This document shows positions 10,882 to 23,617 of a DNA stretch of 64,000 bases, in pieces. Under the pieces are notes generated by a model that saw nothing but the letters and a program-made list of their open reading frames with translations, was not told the DNA's origin and did no database searches. Within the stretch, counting starts at the first letter, position 1. Each line of letters starts with the position of its first letter. The stretch spans positions 34,646,329-34,710,328 of the forward strand of contig NW_023601212.1 in assembly GCF_014898055.3 (NCBI RefSeq), read 5' to 3'. A program made the translations under genes and the position numbers. This DNA is from Talpa occidentalis. Taxonomy: Eukaryota > Chordata > Mammalia > Eulipotyphla > Talpidae.

Positions 10882-12070
10882 TTTTTATATTTACTTATTT
10901 TTATTAATATTTTATTTTATATAATTCTTACATCATTTTTCATTTTTGCACAATGTAGCATTATCATTTTGGTTATATTCCCCATATAATTGCACCCCCC
11001 CCTTATTCTGACCCTAGCCTTTCCTCTCCCTTTCTCTCCCCTCCCCCCTGTAGTTTGTCTCTGGTTTATAGTTGCTTGTTGATTTTGATTTTTACTTTGT
11101 ATTAATTAGTCTTTTTCCTGGTCCCTTAGTTAGGTTTTCTAAATTCCTGCTATGAGTGAGACTATCCAGTATTTTTCTTTTTCTTTCTGACTCTTTTCCC
11201 TAAGCATGATCCCTTCTAGCTCCATCCATGTTGCTGCAAACTGCATGTATTTATCTTTTTTGAATGCTGAGTAACATCCCATTGTGTATATGCACCACAT
11301 ATTCTTAATCCAGTCATCTATTTTTGGGCATTTGGGTTGTTTCCAAAGCTTAGCTATTGTAAATAGTGCTGCTATAAACATAGGGATGCAGGTGCCCTTT
11401 GGAATTAATGTTTCTGTGTCATTTGGGTAAATATCTAGGAGTGGAATTGCTGGATCATATGAAAGCTCTATCTTTAATAGGTCAAAAAATCTCCACACAG
11501 CTCTCCATAGTGGTTGGACCAGTTTGCACTCCCACCAGCAATGCAGGAGAGTTCCTTTTTCTCTACAACCTCACCAACATTTGTTGTTGCTAGTTTTTTT
11601 TTAATATGTGCCATTCTCACTGGTATAAGATGGTATCTCATTGTAGTTTGAAACCATAAAATACATAGAAGAAAATACAAGTGAAACACTACATGACATG
11701 CACCTCAAAGTCATCTTTACAGATACATCGTCCAAAGCAGTGATAGTGAAGGCAAAGATAAACAGCTAGGCAAAGATAAACAGAAGGCAAAGATAAACAG
11801 CAAATTAAAGAGCTTCTGCACAGCAAAAGAGACAATAACCAAAACAAAGAAAAACCCCACCAACTGGGAGAAAATTTTTGCACACAACCCTAATGATAAA
11901 GGACTGATGACAAAAATCTACAAAGAGCTGATGAGACTCAACAAAAACTAATAATCCAGTCAAAAAGTGGGCAGAAGAACTAAAAAGAAACTTCTCCAAA
12001 GAGGAAATGCAAATGGCCAACAGACATATGAAAAAATGTTTAACATCACTTGTAATCAGGGAAATGCAAA
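10882..12070 (-). mobile_element. 5'-truncated L1 with 5' inversion (twin priming)
   Basis: 10882-11649 is an L1 3' end in minus orientation (3'UTR plus the ORF2 C-terminus, for example [17 protein letters not shown]). 11649-12070 is L1 ORF2 sequence in plus orientation (TIKYIE..., through [12 protein letters not shown] and QMANRHMKK). The two halves join at neighbouring points of the L1 sequence: the inverted half ends GGGAAATGCAAAT and the other half begins CAAACTACAATGAG. The duplication tctttttattttctt (15 bp) flanks the whole at 10867-10881 and 12071-12085. This is the signature of twin priming during target-primed reverse transcription. Confidence 0.93.
11751..11800 (+). repeat. Three near-tandem copies of a 15-mer inside the inverted L1 half
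   Basis: ggcaaagataaacag occurs at 11751-11765, 11769-11783 and 11786-11800, separated by 3 and 2 bases. The corresponding L1 segment elsewhere in the window (for example 45500-45520) has a single copy followed by the GGGACTACAT stretch, which is missing here. Confidence 0.85.
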
Positions 12071-12085
12071 TCTTTTTATTTTCTT
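12071..12085. repeat. TSD of inverted L1, right copy
   Basis: tctttttattttctt. In element sense the nick context is CCTTT|AAGAAAA, close to the L1 endonuclease preference TT|AAAA. Confidence 0.85.
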
Positions 12086-12187
12086 AAAGGAAACCGAGGA
12101 TACAATTGGACAAGGAATAGTCATCAAGTGTCTGTTTAGAGTAGAGTTGTGAGGAATGAGTTAGAAAGACTATACCAGTTACCCTTT

Positions 12188-12385
12188 CTTTTTTTTTAAG
12201 ATTTATTTATTTATTTTATACCAGAACTGGGGTACTGGTCAGAAGCATGGGAGGGTGAGAGAATTCACCAGAGCCAGAGCAGGGAGCAGAACAGGCAGAC
12301 GGACCAGACAGTGCTCAGGGGAGCAGCAGAGGCTGTGGACAGCTTTGCAGAGGGGCGCTCAACCACTCCGCCACCAGAGAGGCCC
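12188..12385 (-). mobile_element. tRNA-derived SINE with internal deletion removing the B box
   Basis: Minus-strand copy from poly(T) plus AAGATTTATTTATT to AGAGAGGCCC. In element sense it jumps from GCCTCTGC straight to TGCTCCCCTGAGCA, losing the B box and the segment after it. Probable target duplication: TACCCTTTCT at about 12180 and TACCCCTTCT at 12391 (one mismatch). Confidence 0.85.
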
Positions 12386-12400
12386 AACCATACCCCTTCT

Positions 12401-13172
12401 GTGAAGCCAATCTTAGCAAGAATAAGACAGAAAAAGTGGTTAATAAATTTCTTTTTTTTTTTTTTTTTTTTAGGAAACAGTTATATAGTTATTTAGATAT
12501 ATTCCTGATCTTGGTGCAGGTCAAATGATTCAGTTCTAAAATCAGACCTATGTATATTAATAAGGTAAAGGCTAGATGCAATCACTATAATTGTTTTATT
12601 AAATTATGGCATAATCAATCTCTATGCATATGACTTCTAAATATTTATTCATTTATTAAAATTAGGGAAAGAGAAAAAATGAGTCTATAACACTTCATTT
12701 TGACTTTACCTTTAAGTAAATTTAGTTCAATGAATGTCTCCTATGTGTAAGTTCAGGGTTAAGAGTTTTAAGGAGCATAAAGATAGTTAAGTGAGAGCTG
12801 CTGTTATATAAGGGGATAAGACTTAACAGAAATGACTGAAATACAGAGCTGACTCAAGGGAGTGTTATGGGTTTTAAAGAGAAGTGGTATCATTTGGTGG
12901 GGAGAATAAAGTAGTATTTAAGAGCAAATAGATGCTAAATATTGACTGAATGGATGAATTAAAACTTAATGAGGTTATAAATGTCACAAACATTAGTTAA
13001 GACCAATTTGAGATTTGCAAATGTATAAAGATTATGTCTTCAATCTACAATCTGATTTTTATGTTAATTCTTTATGTATTAATGGTTTATAAAATACTCA
13101 GGGATCTTTCTAGATACAGACTGATATATACAACCCAAACTCTTATTATGAGACTGCAGTGGTTTCATTAAA
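12401..13172. other. AT-rich intronic sequence
   Basis: No gene recognised. A T-run at 12452-12471 is the only simple repeat. Confidence 0.45.
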
Positions 13173-13184
13173 CACTGTATTTAA

Positions 13185-13456
13185 GGGGGCCTCCCTGGTG
13201 GCACAAGGGGTTGAGTCTCAGTACTATGAAGCTATCTGCAGCCACTGCAGCAAGAGTTAGATCCCTGCCTAGCCAGGGAGCTGACCTACATGGCGCTGCA
13301 GACCTCTCCTATCTTGCCCACTGCTCCCCTCTGCAGTGTATTTCAGTGGATCTACCTGTTCTGCTCCCCACTCTGTCTCTGGTGAATCCTCTCACCCCCC
13401 CCACACCTCTGGCCAGCACCCCAGCTCTTGTATGCATAAATCTTAAAAAAAAAAAA
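13185..13456 (+). mobile_element. tRNA-derived SINE, full length, with TSD
   Basis: GGGGGCCTCCCTGGTGGCAC head, CT-rich body, tail TCTT plus A-run. Target duplication cactgtatttaa at 13173-13184 and 13467-13478 (exact). The lack of AAAT multiplication and a TATGCATAAATCTT tail suggest an older subfamily. Confidence 0.92.
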
Positions 13457-13713
13457 CCCAAAACTCCACTGTATTTAAATTAAAGACCTGCAAAAAATGC
13501 AAAGAATGATCATGTATAAATGATTTTGGTTTTACAAATAAGCTGCAAATTCCTCTTCTAGTTGTTACTATGTTCCAGAGAATTCAATGACAAGGAATAA
13601 ACAGCACAATATTTTTGTTGGTGTTATAGGAACATGATGTCCGCTGACAGTTGGGAACACTGAAACGAGGGTTGTTACTCTCACTAATCTTATATTTCTC
13701 TTTTCTTTTTTCA

Positions 13714-13980
13714 AAAAAAGATTTATTTATTTATTTTATACTAGAGCCCGGGTACAGGCCAGATGCACGGGAGGGTGAGTGGATTCACCAGAGACAGGGT
13801 GGGGAATAGAACAGGCAGACTGACGAAATACACTGCTGAGGGGAGCAGCGGGCAAGACAGGAGAGGTCTGCCCCGTCAAGTGGGACCCTTGCCTCCTTGC
13901 CGGGATAGAACCCATGCTGCAGAGGCTGTGGACAGCTTCACAGCATGGTGCTCAACCGCCTGTGCCACCAGGGGAGGCCC
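13714..13980 (-). mobile_element. tRNA-derived SINE, full length
   Basis: Minus copy ending GCCACCAGGGGAGGCCC. Probable target duplication taatcttat at 13685-13693 and 13981-13989. It lies about 260 bp from the plus-strand copy at 13185, forming an inverted pair. Confidence 0.9.
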
Positions 13981-13989
13981 TAATCTTAT

Positions 13990-15128
13990 TTTGTTCTATT
14001 AGAATTCCAAACTCCCAAATGTCCCTGGAATGTTGATTTAAAGACACTTCAAAATGTTCTATTGTAGATAAAAACAAAAGCCTCAGTTTACTTCACTTAT
14101 TTAGTTCAGACCGGTTTCATCAAGAGTAAAATAAAAGGCAAGGAGCTTCTGCAAATAAGCTGCAGATTAAATTACAACCTTATAAAATAAGAGAGCAGAA
14201 CTTTTAGGGGGAGGAAAATGAAGAGCCGCACATGAAAAACAACTAAAGCTGTGTAGTGTGAGAACAGACTTAGGGAGAAGATAGGAAATAAGAGCTCTCA
14301 TCAAATATTTTAAGTCAAGTGATGTGCACACACTGGCACATGTCTGTATGTAACTTTGGTTTTCTTCTAGTTGGGACACACTCTTTTTTTAGGGGAAACA
14401 GCTGGGAAGAGAGTTGTTCATAAAGTGTGGCTGCCTTTCAAAGTAATGATCTCTCCCCTCAGTGAAAGGTCTAGCAGTGACTGACTGGCAGGAATTGATG
14501 TGGGGTAAAGTCTTTCTTTGGGTTCTTACACTCTTGTACCAACTTAAAACCCTGTGTCTGCTTGGTCAGTCATTGAAACAGACACTACAGATGACTCTCC
14601 TTGCCCTTCAGTTGCTGATTGCTCTTACCATTTCATTGCACATTTGCTCACCTAACTGCCAGTGTCTAAATATTCTGACTCAGGGTTTAACCTGATCTGG
14701 AGAGCTCACTTTGCTCTGGGGGTAGGAATGGTGCTGTGGGAACACATCACAGACACCAGGGAACAAATGGTCACATCCTCAGCAGCCCTCACACAAGAGC
14801 TGGTACATGAATACTCCAACTCCTTTACCCCACAGGTTAGATGATTCTGACATGTGCGTTGTTTACTAGCTTCAAGTAATTAGTTTTCCTTAAGTCCTGG
14901 TGAGATAAATCTCCTGTCACCACACAGCAACTGCTGGATAAATGCACCTTTTTGACTGCATTTCTCCATTCCTCTTCTAGTGTGTTCCTCACCCTGAAAC
15001 CAATAAAACATTTATATGGGTGGTGGATATGGTTTGGTATCATAGATTTGAAGAAGTGTGAACCTATACTTCTAAAACTCAGACTGTCTTGTAATCCAAT
15101 GTTACCTCAATTAAAACCAAACTTAACA
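13990..15128. other. Intronic sequence, no gene recognised
   Basis: Open frames of 60-77 codons occur by chance on both strands. No splice-bounded exon or repeat family was identified with confidence. Confidence 0.4.
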
Positions 15129-15405
15129 GGCCTCCCTGTGGCACAATGGGTTTAGCACAGTGCTGTGGGGTTGTCTGAGGCCTCTGCGGCATGAGTTTGA
15201 GCCCCTGCCGGCCAGCGAGCTACCCACATGGCACAGCAGACCTCTCCTGTCTCACCCGCTGCTCCCCTTAGCAGTGTATTTCAGTCGGTCTGCCTGTTTT
15301 GCTCCCCTCTCTGTCCCTGGTGGGTCCTCTTACCCCTCCACCCCCATACTTCTGGCCTGTGCCCCAGTTCTTGTATGCATAAGTAAATAAATCTTAAAAA
15401 AAATA
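15129..15405 (+). mobile_element. tRNA-derived SINE, full length, older copy
   Basis: Head AGGCCTCCCTGTGGCACAATGG, B-box-like GAGTTTGAGCCCC, body with GCAGTGTATTTCAGTCGGTC, tail AAATAAATCTT plus A-rich. Several indels against other copies indicate age. Confidence 0.88.
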
Positions 15406-17448
15406 AAACCCAACAATAAGGTGGTGAAATCAATGCTGCACAAAGCACTTTTGTTGACTAACTGTTCCAAACTTTTCATCTCTGTAGTTAAAACATCTCT
15501 ATTATACCCTGAATCCCTAATGTCAAGGACTCAAGTTGCAAGAAATGCCATTCTTTTATTTGGCTGTATAAATTTGGTGGAAAAGGTTTATTCTCTTATA
15601 TGGGATATGGCAAGGAAGCAGTATGTCCTTAACAATTCTTTACATTCCTGGCACATGACCTTCTGCTCCACACTGTCATATATCTTAAGGACACATTTTC
15701 AGTATGGGTTTCATATAATTTCTTTCTTTGACTTTATTACAAATATTAACAAAAAATTCCTTCAGCTTCATCCTTTCAGGTCACAGATTACAGATCTCTT
15801 TATATATTCCTTTCTCTCATTGAAGTGCTGAAATTCAGGTGTTTAATTCCCATGACATGACAGTCCATCTCATCCTGCAACTACCAGCAGAGCAGGGCAC
15901 TGCAGAAGGCATCCTCTGCACTAAGTATGGTGGCTCTAAAATTCTACAACCACAAAGTCTGAGTGATAATATGATTCTCCTCATGTTAACTATGAACACC
16001 TCTTAGCAGAAATCTATTTTGATATAATAGCACTTTAATTTAGTGATTAAAATATTTGCAAAGAGGTGCATTATGAATTTGAAACACAAAGAATAGAGAA
16101 TAGCTTGCAAGAACCAGTTAGCAGCTTGTTCTTTAATAAAGGAGACATTTACTAATAAGCAATATAAAATATAATTCTAATGAGATGTAGGTGGAAGAAG
16201 ATAATAATCCTTTACTTTCATAAATGTAAACATTAAATAAATGCAGCCATGAACGGTGCAACTGTTATTCCACCTGTGTCTTTTAACTACAATGTCCGTA
16301 CTTTTCCCTCCTCCCCACGACTACACCCCTTGCCTTCCTTAGGATATAATGATTCACAAAACTGACTTATTTTTGGCCAAAACCAACATATCTCTCATAG
16401 GAACAAATTGAGTAACATGGATACTTGTGAGAGTGACATTTTCTATCATATTAGATATTCGATGAATGCTGAACTTACAATGAAACACAGCTCTTGCCCC
16501 TCAAAATATTTTGTCTGAGCACAATGCTTATTTAAATAACAACATATATTCAAGGTGTTCCTAATTGCATTTTGCACCCGACTGGGGCAGGGATACACAG
16601 ATGGAGAATTATCCAGGTAAAATTTAACACACCCAATTCTAGGCTTGCAGATTTTTCATGTACCCATGATAAATTAACAGAAAAACTTAAATAACTTGGA
16701 TCATATTTTATATAAATTGTACTTTACCAAGTGTATATTTTAACTTATGGTTCAAGAATATGTCCTAAATTGAATACAAACTGAACAGAATCCAACAAGC
16801 AATTCTATTGATGTGGCAAGATCAAAGTGATCAATTAAAGGTTAAACTATGTGCTATCCAATTCAGTGTTAAATACATTTTGTGATGTTCTCTTTGAAAA
16901 TGGGAACTCCATCAATGGCAATAGAAATAGTTAATTTTCTATTAATCAGCAGAAAATATTACTTAGAATATATCATTTCTTGAGAAGTCCCTATTTGGAC
17001 TAACTTCCTATCATCAATGAATAACTAAATATCTGTTTTGGGTTATAAAGAAAACATGAGGAGGCCAGAGGGAATGGGAATAAAAGCCATCTTCAAATGT
17101 CAAATACTGTTATATGTTTCAGAGAGATATAATTTTGAGGGAATAATTGCTGAATTACTTATTAAATATGTCCAAGATCAACCCAATTGTTTCTACATCA
17201 GCATTGTGTGAAGATGTTGTTCATGGGATGGATGACCTCTAAGATTCCATCAACCTGAGAATCTGTGATTGTGTAACTCTCCAAAGTAGAGAAATGTGTG
17301 GGTAATTGGTTCTGGAAGAACCATTGCTTCTGTTTATATATCATGTTTTCATCACTGTCTCCATGCTTATATATTTTTCTTTATCATATTTATTTGAACT
17401 AGTATCATCTGAATATTCTTTCCTCTCTCCTAGTTTTAACTTCAAAAC
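15406..17448. other. Unique intronic sequence
   Basis: About 2 kb with no gene and no repeat I can name. The 136-codon plus-strand open frame at 15421-15831 has no recognisable domain and no coding-like features. I treat it as chance. Confidence 0.4.
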
Positions 17449-17460
17449 TTCCCTTATTTT

Positions 17461-17695
17461 CTTTTTTTTAATAAATATTTATTTATTTACACATACAAGA
17501 ACTGGGGTTCAGGCAGAGGTGTGGGGGGTGAGAGGACTCACCAGAGACAGAGTGGGGAACAAAACAGGCAGATAGACTGAAATACACTGCTGAAGAGAGC
17601 AGCGGGTGATCAGGAGAGGTCTGCTGCACCATGTGGATAGCTCCCTGGACGGCCGGGGATCAAACTTGTGCTGCAGTGGCTGTGGAGAGCTTCAT
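17461..17695 (-). mobile_element. tRNA-derived SINE, 5'-truncated
   Basis: Minus copy with the A-rich tail at low coordinates and the body intact. It ends at ATGAAGCTCTCCACAGCC (element sense), so about the first 35 nt including the A box are missing. Probable target duplication ttcccttatt at 17449-17458 and 17701-17710, consistent with 5' truncation on insertion. Confidence 0.87.
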
Positions 17696-17710
17696 AAAAT
17701 TTCCCTTATT

Positions 17711-20700
17711 ATCTTGAACCTATTTTATTTTCTAAGCAAATGAAATGTAAAGAGGGGTTTGCAAAAAAAGTTCTATGGCCACTTTTGTAGGGAACACTGG
17801 GTTAAATAAAATTTAAGTGTTTTTTCTGCTGCAGAAATTTTTAAAGACTTTAATATACTAATGTACACTGAAACCTCAAGTGCCAGATAGCATGCGGTTT
17901 GGCAGAACAGTTTAAAAGGTTGTTTAAGGACATGCTTCTACAGCATTATTCCTCACTTATCTGTTTCCTTAACTATTACACATATTTCAGACTTTAGTTG
18001 CCTTGGCAGCACTTATGTCTCTTCAGTACTGACCATCTTTACCCACATTACTAACTCATATTTAAGATAAGTTCTGTCCATAATTTTGTAATAGCACCTC
18101 ACTATTTAACTACTTCAGCAAGTAACTTCTTAGTCATGAAATTTTGAATCTGCCTATTTATAATTACATCCAGCAGATGCAATTGTGATTAATTAAATGT
18201 ATAAGGCATCTGACCCTAAAGTTAAAATTCTCTTTACTTTTATTTCAGCAGACTATTTTCTTTGCACAGGAGCTTATTTGGGCTTTTTAATGTCGTATTT
18301 CAGGTAGTTGGGTACTAGAGAAACTGCTTCCTGTGAAGTGCCTTCGGAGAGAGGATGGAGATTTAAGTAGATACTCTGTCTTAATAAATAAACAAAAACT
18401 TATCTGAGTAAATCCTTCATGTTTACTTAAATGATTAACTCCAAAACTATTTTTAAAACCAAACAACTGAAAGAGGAAAGGAAGGAAAAAATATACCTCT
18501 CTCCAATAAATAAGATTCTCCTGTTTGGTAGGGTGTGTAAGATTTGCAGTCAGCCATTAAGCTCATTGGGTAGGCCTTTTGTTCGTGTTTTACATTTACA
18601 TAGAACAGTTGAAATTCAACTGTTATGCATATGACTGACAATATTATTAAAATTACCTCAAGAAATTTCCTTTTAAAAAGGTCTCAGTGAGATCAGCTAA
18701 ACTTTTAAAAAAATCTTAAGAAAAATAATGGCAACTATGAATTTCTAAATTAAGGGAAAGATTGTGGTGCTTAGCAAAGTGGAGGTTTAATAAATACATT
18801 TAATAAATAATTTCTCATCATCAGTTGATATTACATTTTTATGACACTGCAAAAATTATGTTTTATTGTGTGGTTCCTTCACTAAAACAAGCTCTGTGGA
18901 GCAGGGACTTCCACTGAGTTAGGACTTGGCCTGGCCTATAACAGGCACTCAATAAGTGTTCGTAATGTAGATGTCAAATAAATGAAGTCATACACTGGCA
19001 TACATGGGCCATAAAGTATAAAACTAAGAATCATTCCTCTTTTGGTATCCTACCTGGTCACCAAGATGCCTACCTTCTTGTCTATTGTTTATGTTGGTAT
19101 CAAAATTATCAAAGTTGGTCATGTTTAAAAACCTCCGGAGACATCTGAATGCTCTGATGAATTTAAAACTATTTAATAAGGACCTATGAAGCTTCCTGCA
19201 ATCTGTCTTCACTTTGCCTTCACCATCTTCCCATTTCCCCTGCACTTAATGGTCCACCCACACTCACTTCTGGCCCCAGGCCAGTGGTCGCTGTGTCATT
19301 GAGCTCCACTCCGGCCCACATCATGAACCTTGAAGCCCTGTCTTGGTTGCTCTTCCTGGAGAATTCTGACTCACCTTTCAACAGTTTGCTTTCATCTTTA
19401 TTACACTATGCACAGGATGCTGTGATATTTACTGGTATTTTTCTTTACATTTAGAATTGCTTCAAGGATGGCTTGTAATTGAGTTAACCTTATTAACTCA
19501 GTTAACTTTATTAATTCAGATCAGTAGGTAATGGATAACTGTTTCTCAAATAAATGAGCAAATGTGTATAAAAAAGGAAAATGGTAACGTAGGGCAGGCA
19601 GTGTGTTACCATCAAGATTTTGATATTATTACATCCCATTATATGTATACTAATACATACCTATGAATAATATGCTGTATGTTATATATTTTATTACATC
19701 AGTGTATTATTAGAATAATCAACTTTTAAGTTTACATTATGTTAACACCCAGAAAAAAAAAAAAAACCAACACAAAATTAATTATAAAAATAGAATTCAA
19801 ATATGTATTTCCAGCATAGGTTCTGTGACTTTACAGGGGAGGACATGGGGCCAAATGCAGAGATAATATAAGCCTAGAATTTGGAAGACTATAACAATCA
19901 TTTGGTATATGTGTTCCTTGGAGAAAAAAAAACTTAAAACATAGGAAATAAATCCCCTATATCCAATACTGATCTTTCTTCCTATCTTTTGGTAGTAATT
20001 ATGTGAACATTACTGTTATTAAATTTTTTTGGTAATAATGACACCTCTTTAATATCCTTCTACAATCAGATCTTATGGTTCATACCAGTTGTATATAAGC
20101 TTGGAGAAAATCTACAGATTAGAAAGGAAGTAGTGTAAAAATGTGCTTAATTTTAGGGGAGGTTTAAGAGGGAATTTATTATGTTACCTTTCTGATTAAA
20201 CCACAGTGATTAAAAAATGCATCACTTCATTTACTGATAGTGGCTTTATCACTGACTGTTTAATATCAGTGTTCTAAAAAGTCACAAAGTCTAGTTATAT
20301 TGTAATGTTTGCAAGACTCAGAAGAGTCCTCAAAGGCATTGTTGAATGTTTTGTTTCCTTTTTTTGTTAGCTTCTCTGCCTTTTAAACATTTGAAGAATA
20401 GATGTGAAATCTACTATTGATTAAAAAATTATAAAGATGCTCTTTTTTCTTATTGGAAGGAATATCATTCGCCTTTTCCTCACCTATATTAGATACTTCT
20501 GTGCAGCTATTTTCTATTTTAAGACTAGAAAAACTGATTTATTTTATCTCTTAAATTATCAAGGAGATTTTCATTTTTTCTTTTTAAAAGAGCCAAGCAT
20601 TTGAATGCATTAACAACAATGGAAAACATCCTAATAACTGTTTTTGCAGCATTGACTAAGACAAATTCAGTTGAACACAATCAGATCCTAGAATTCACAA

Positions 20701-21998
20701 TCTAATACAGAAGTACTTGCATACTGACATCATTTATTTCTTCATAAAAAACTTACATCCTTTGCACACCTTACTTTTCATGTAATTCTTTTTTATTGAC
20801 TTTATAAGAAATGAGGAATAGCTGTAACTATGGCAACAGTTGCAAAGAGACAATTAGAGATCCTTTTCTAACACCTAGCAAATCCATTTGCACTAGTCTG
20901 ACTGAGATATGTGGAGGTGTGTTTGTTTCCTATAAAAACAACAAACATTGTGCATTGTAATGAGACTTGACTTGCACATTCAGATCAATTCAGACAAAAA
21001 TTAAGATGAAAGAAGTAAAATTCACTTTTTATCTTTTTAGTATAACCTCATGACTTTTAAGTTTCTCACTCTGCTTAGCTCCTGACTGAGCAAAACTCAA
21101 TATGCAAAAGCAGCTTTATCAAAAAGCAAAGCATCAAGCTCTGCCCACACTACAGGGCTGGGGATTGCTGATATGATTTCTTTACTGTATTAATTTCTTT
21201 GAGTGCCTGATTTGTTCCCCTTGAATCACACTCATTGTTTCTTTAATATATGGAAATGAAGCTCTTGTGCTTTTTTCAGCCCATATAACAAACTCTAGAA
21301 AACTTAGATTTCCCATCATCTTTGGCAGGTGAGATAGTCTGAATAAGAGAGCATCTTAGGTAATTGAGGACTTTCCTTCAGAAACTTCCACTGCTGCTGG
21401 GCAATCTTGTCTTGAACCAACATAGATATTTCCTGCCTAAGTCTTCAAGTAGGCTCATTTACACTTTCTTTTATGCAATAATTACTTGTATTCCCCTATC
21501 CTATCACTGAGGATACACAAGTAATAAACATTAATCCTGCTCTGATGGAGATAAGATTTCAACAGGAAAAACAGATCAGATCTAGCTGATGCAATACAAG
21601 GGATCCATATTCCTGCTACCTCCAATCTCACAGCGTCACCTTTGATTATTGGCCTACTGCAGTTTCTACCTTTGACTGTCACCCAATTTTTATCACATAG
21701 ATCTAATCTCTACCTCCCAAGCTTATTCAGACATCCTTGCCTTTCCAGTTGTGTCTGTTTCGAATATCCTTATTAGTTTTCTGTTCCTAGGAAAGTACAA
21801 TATGTTTTCAATTTAAATGTTGATTTTTCCACAAAGCATTGCTGACTGTCTTGATTATACTTAGTCACCACATCATCTGGGCTACTGACAAATTTTGTTG
21901 TATCTCTGCTCATGGACCTATCAAATTGTCTTGTAAATATTTACTCATGTCTCTGAATTCCCAGTTTGCGTGTAAGCCTTCCTCACGTAAGCACCATA
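17711..21998. other. Unique intronic sequence with old L2 traces
   Basis: The longest repeat-poor part of the complete intron. 18880-18985 (GGCACTCAATAAGTG... AAATAAATGAA) resembles an L2 3' end in plus orientation. 21490-21570 (ACAAGTAATAAACATTAATCCTGCTCTGATGG in part) resembles L2 in minus orientation. No coding sequence was recognised. Confidence 0.45.
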
Positions 21999-22009
21999 TT
22001 TTGCTCATC

Positions 22010-22286
22010 CTTTTTTTTTTTTTTAAGATTTATTTATTTATGCATACAAGAACTGGGGTACAGTCTAAAGGAGCAGGGGATAAGCGGATTCACCAGAGAC
22101 ATGGTGGGAAACAGAACAGGCAGACTGACTGAAATACACTGTTGAGGCGAGTAGCAGGCGAGACAGGAGAGGACTGCTGCACCATGTGGGTTGCTCCCTG
22201 GCCAGGTGGGAATCAAACTCCTGCTGCAGGGGCTGCGGATTGCTTCATAGTGCTGTGCTTCACCCCTTGCGCCACCAGGGAGGCCT
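22010..22286 (-). mobile_element. tRNA-derived SINE, full length
   Basis: Poly(T) plus AAGATTTATTTATTTATGC at low coordinates, head CACCAGGGAGGCC at the other end. Target duplication ttttgctcatc (21999-22009) versus ttttgcttatc (22287-22297), one mismatch. Confidence 0.92.
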
Positions 22287-22297
22287 TTTTGCTTATC

Positions 22298-23575
22298 TTT
22301 GTACAGTCCTGCAGTGCCAGGAATAGTCTGGCACATAGATGTTGATTCCTCATGCATTCATTCAAGTGCAGAGATGTCCTGTTGATGGTTCATTCTTACT
22401 GTGAGATGAATATTGCTTGATCTAGTTACCACATCTCTTCTGTAGGTACTACTTCTTATAATTAGCTAGTTCTCCTCTTCTCCTTGAACTTATTTTTGTC
22501 ACCTATGTCTCAGTATTTTTTATTTTTTTTTTTTTTGGTTATGGTATGAAAAAAGGCCTTAGACTCATAAGCCGGTGACCAAAATGCCTCTTTCTTTCTA
22601 GGTAATGACTCAGCCAGTAACAGCTGAGGATAGAGACAGGCTCTTTAGGCCTCTGGTTCTTTTGGTGCTTTTTTCAGTGTCATTGATATTTCGGGAGGTG
22701 AAGGTGGATAGGGTAGTGTTCTAGATTTAGTTCAGTTTCTTATGTCAGAGTTCTGAAAATGCAGACACTATATAAACATACTTTATCTATTTATCAGTGT
22801 TGCCACACTTTTGGCAATTTGTCAAAAATCCTATCTGGCAATTGACATCTCACCTAAGTGAGAACAGACAAGGAGGTAGCCTTGGACTTAAAATAATTTA
22901 GCTGAGACCATGTCTATATTTCACCACCCCTGGACAAATGGCCACATTTCTGTTTGTGAGGAATTTTCCTCCTCCTAGTTGATATTGCCCTGATAGAGGA
23001 TTATTGGCTCTTTTGGTGATGCAATAAACTGCTGAGGGGTCAATTATGGCTTTTAGGCTTTTTTTTTGATTAATTTGCAAACAGTATGGGAAGATCACCA
23101 GGCTTGCCAATTATCTGCGATTCACACTGTGTCTAATGGGACACTGAATTTCCTTTTCATATAGGGAAAGTGGTAATGCTGCTGAAAGAGCACCAATTAA
23201 ATTTGAGGTATGAGATAAAAAGATACCTGTGAGCCACTTTCCTCCATCTCTTTGTCAAACATTTATTTCATGCTGTAAGGTAAGTCCTTACCATTAGACT
23301 CCTTAAATACACCCGTATTGTGTGCTAGGGCCAATATGGCTCTAGAGCGCGAAAGCCTTTGACATTATCTATTCAGTAAGAACTGGCACTCACTGCAAAA
23401 TCCTTTGAGGCAATATGAGATCCTAGAACACTTTTCATGTACTGTATTTTTATAAAGAAATGAATATATTTCAGCTGGATTTTATAAATAGTAAAAGGTT
23501 TAAACCTTAATTAACCAGATGGGAGCTACTAACTACAACAGAAAATATATCTGTTTAGTTCACCACTATATATTT

Positions 23576-23617
<42 letters not shown>

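Noticed and set aside
23565..23612. TA repeat considered as a possible structured or regulatory element
   Set aside because: Plain dinucleotide microsatellite next to poly(T).
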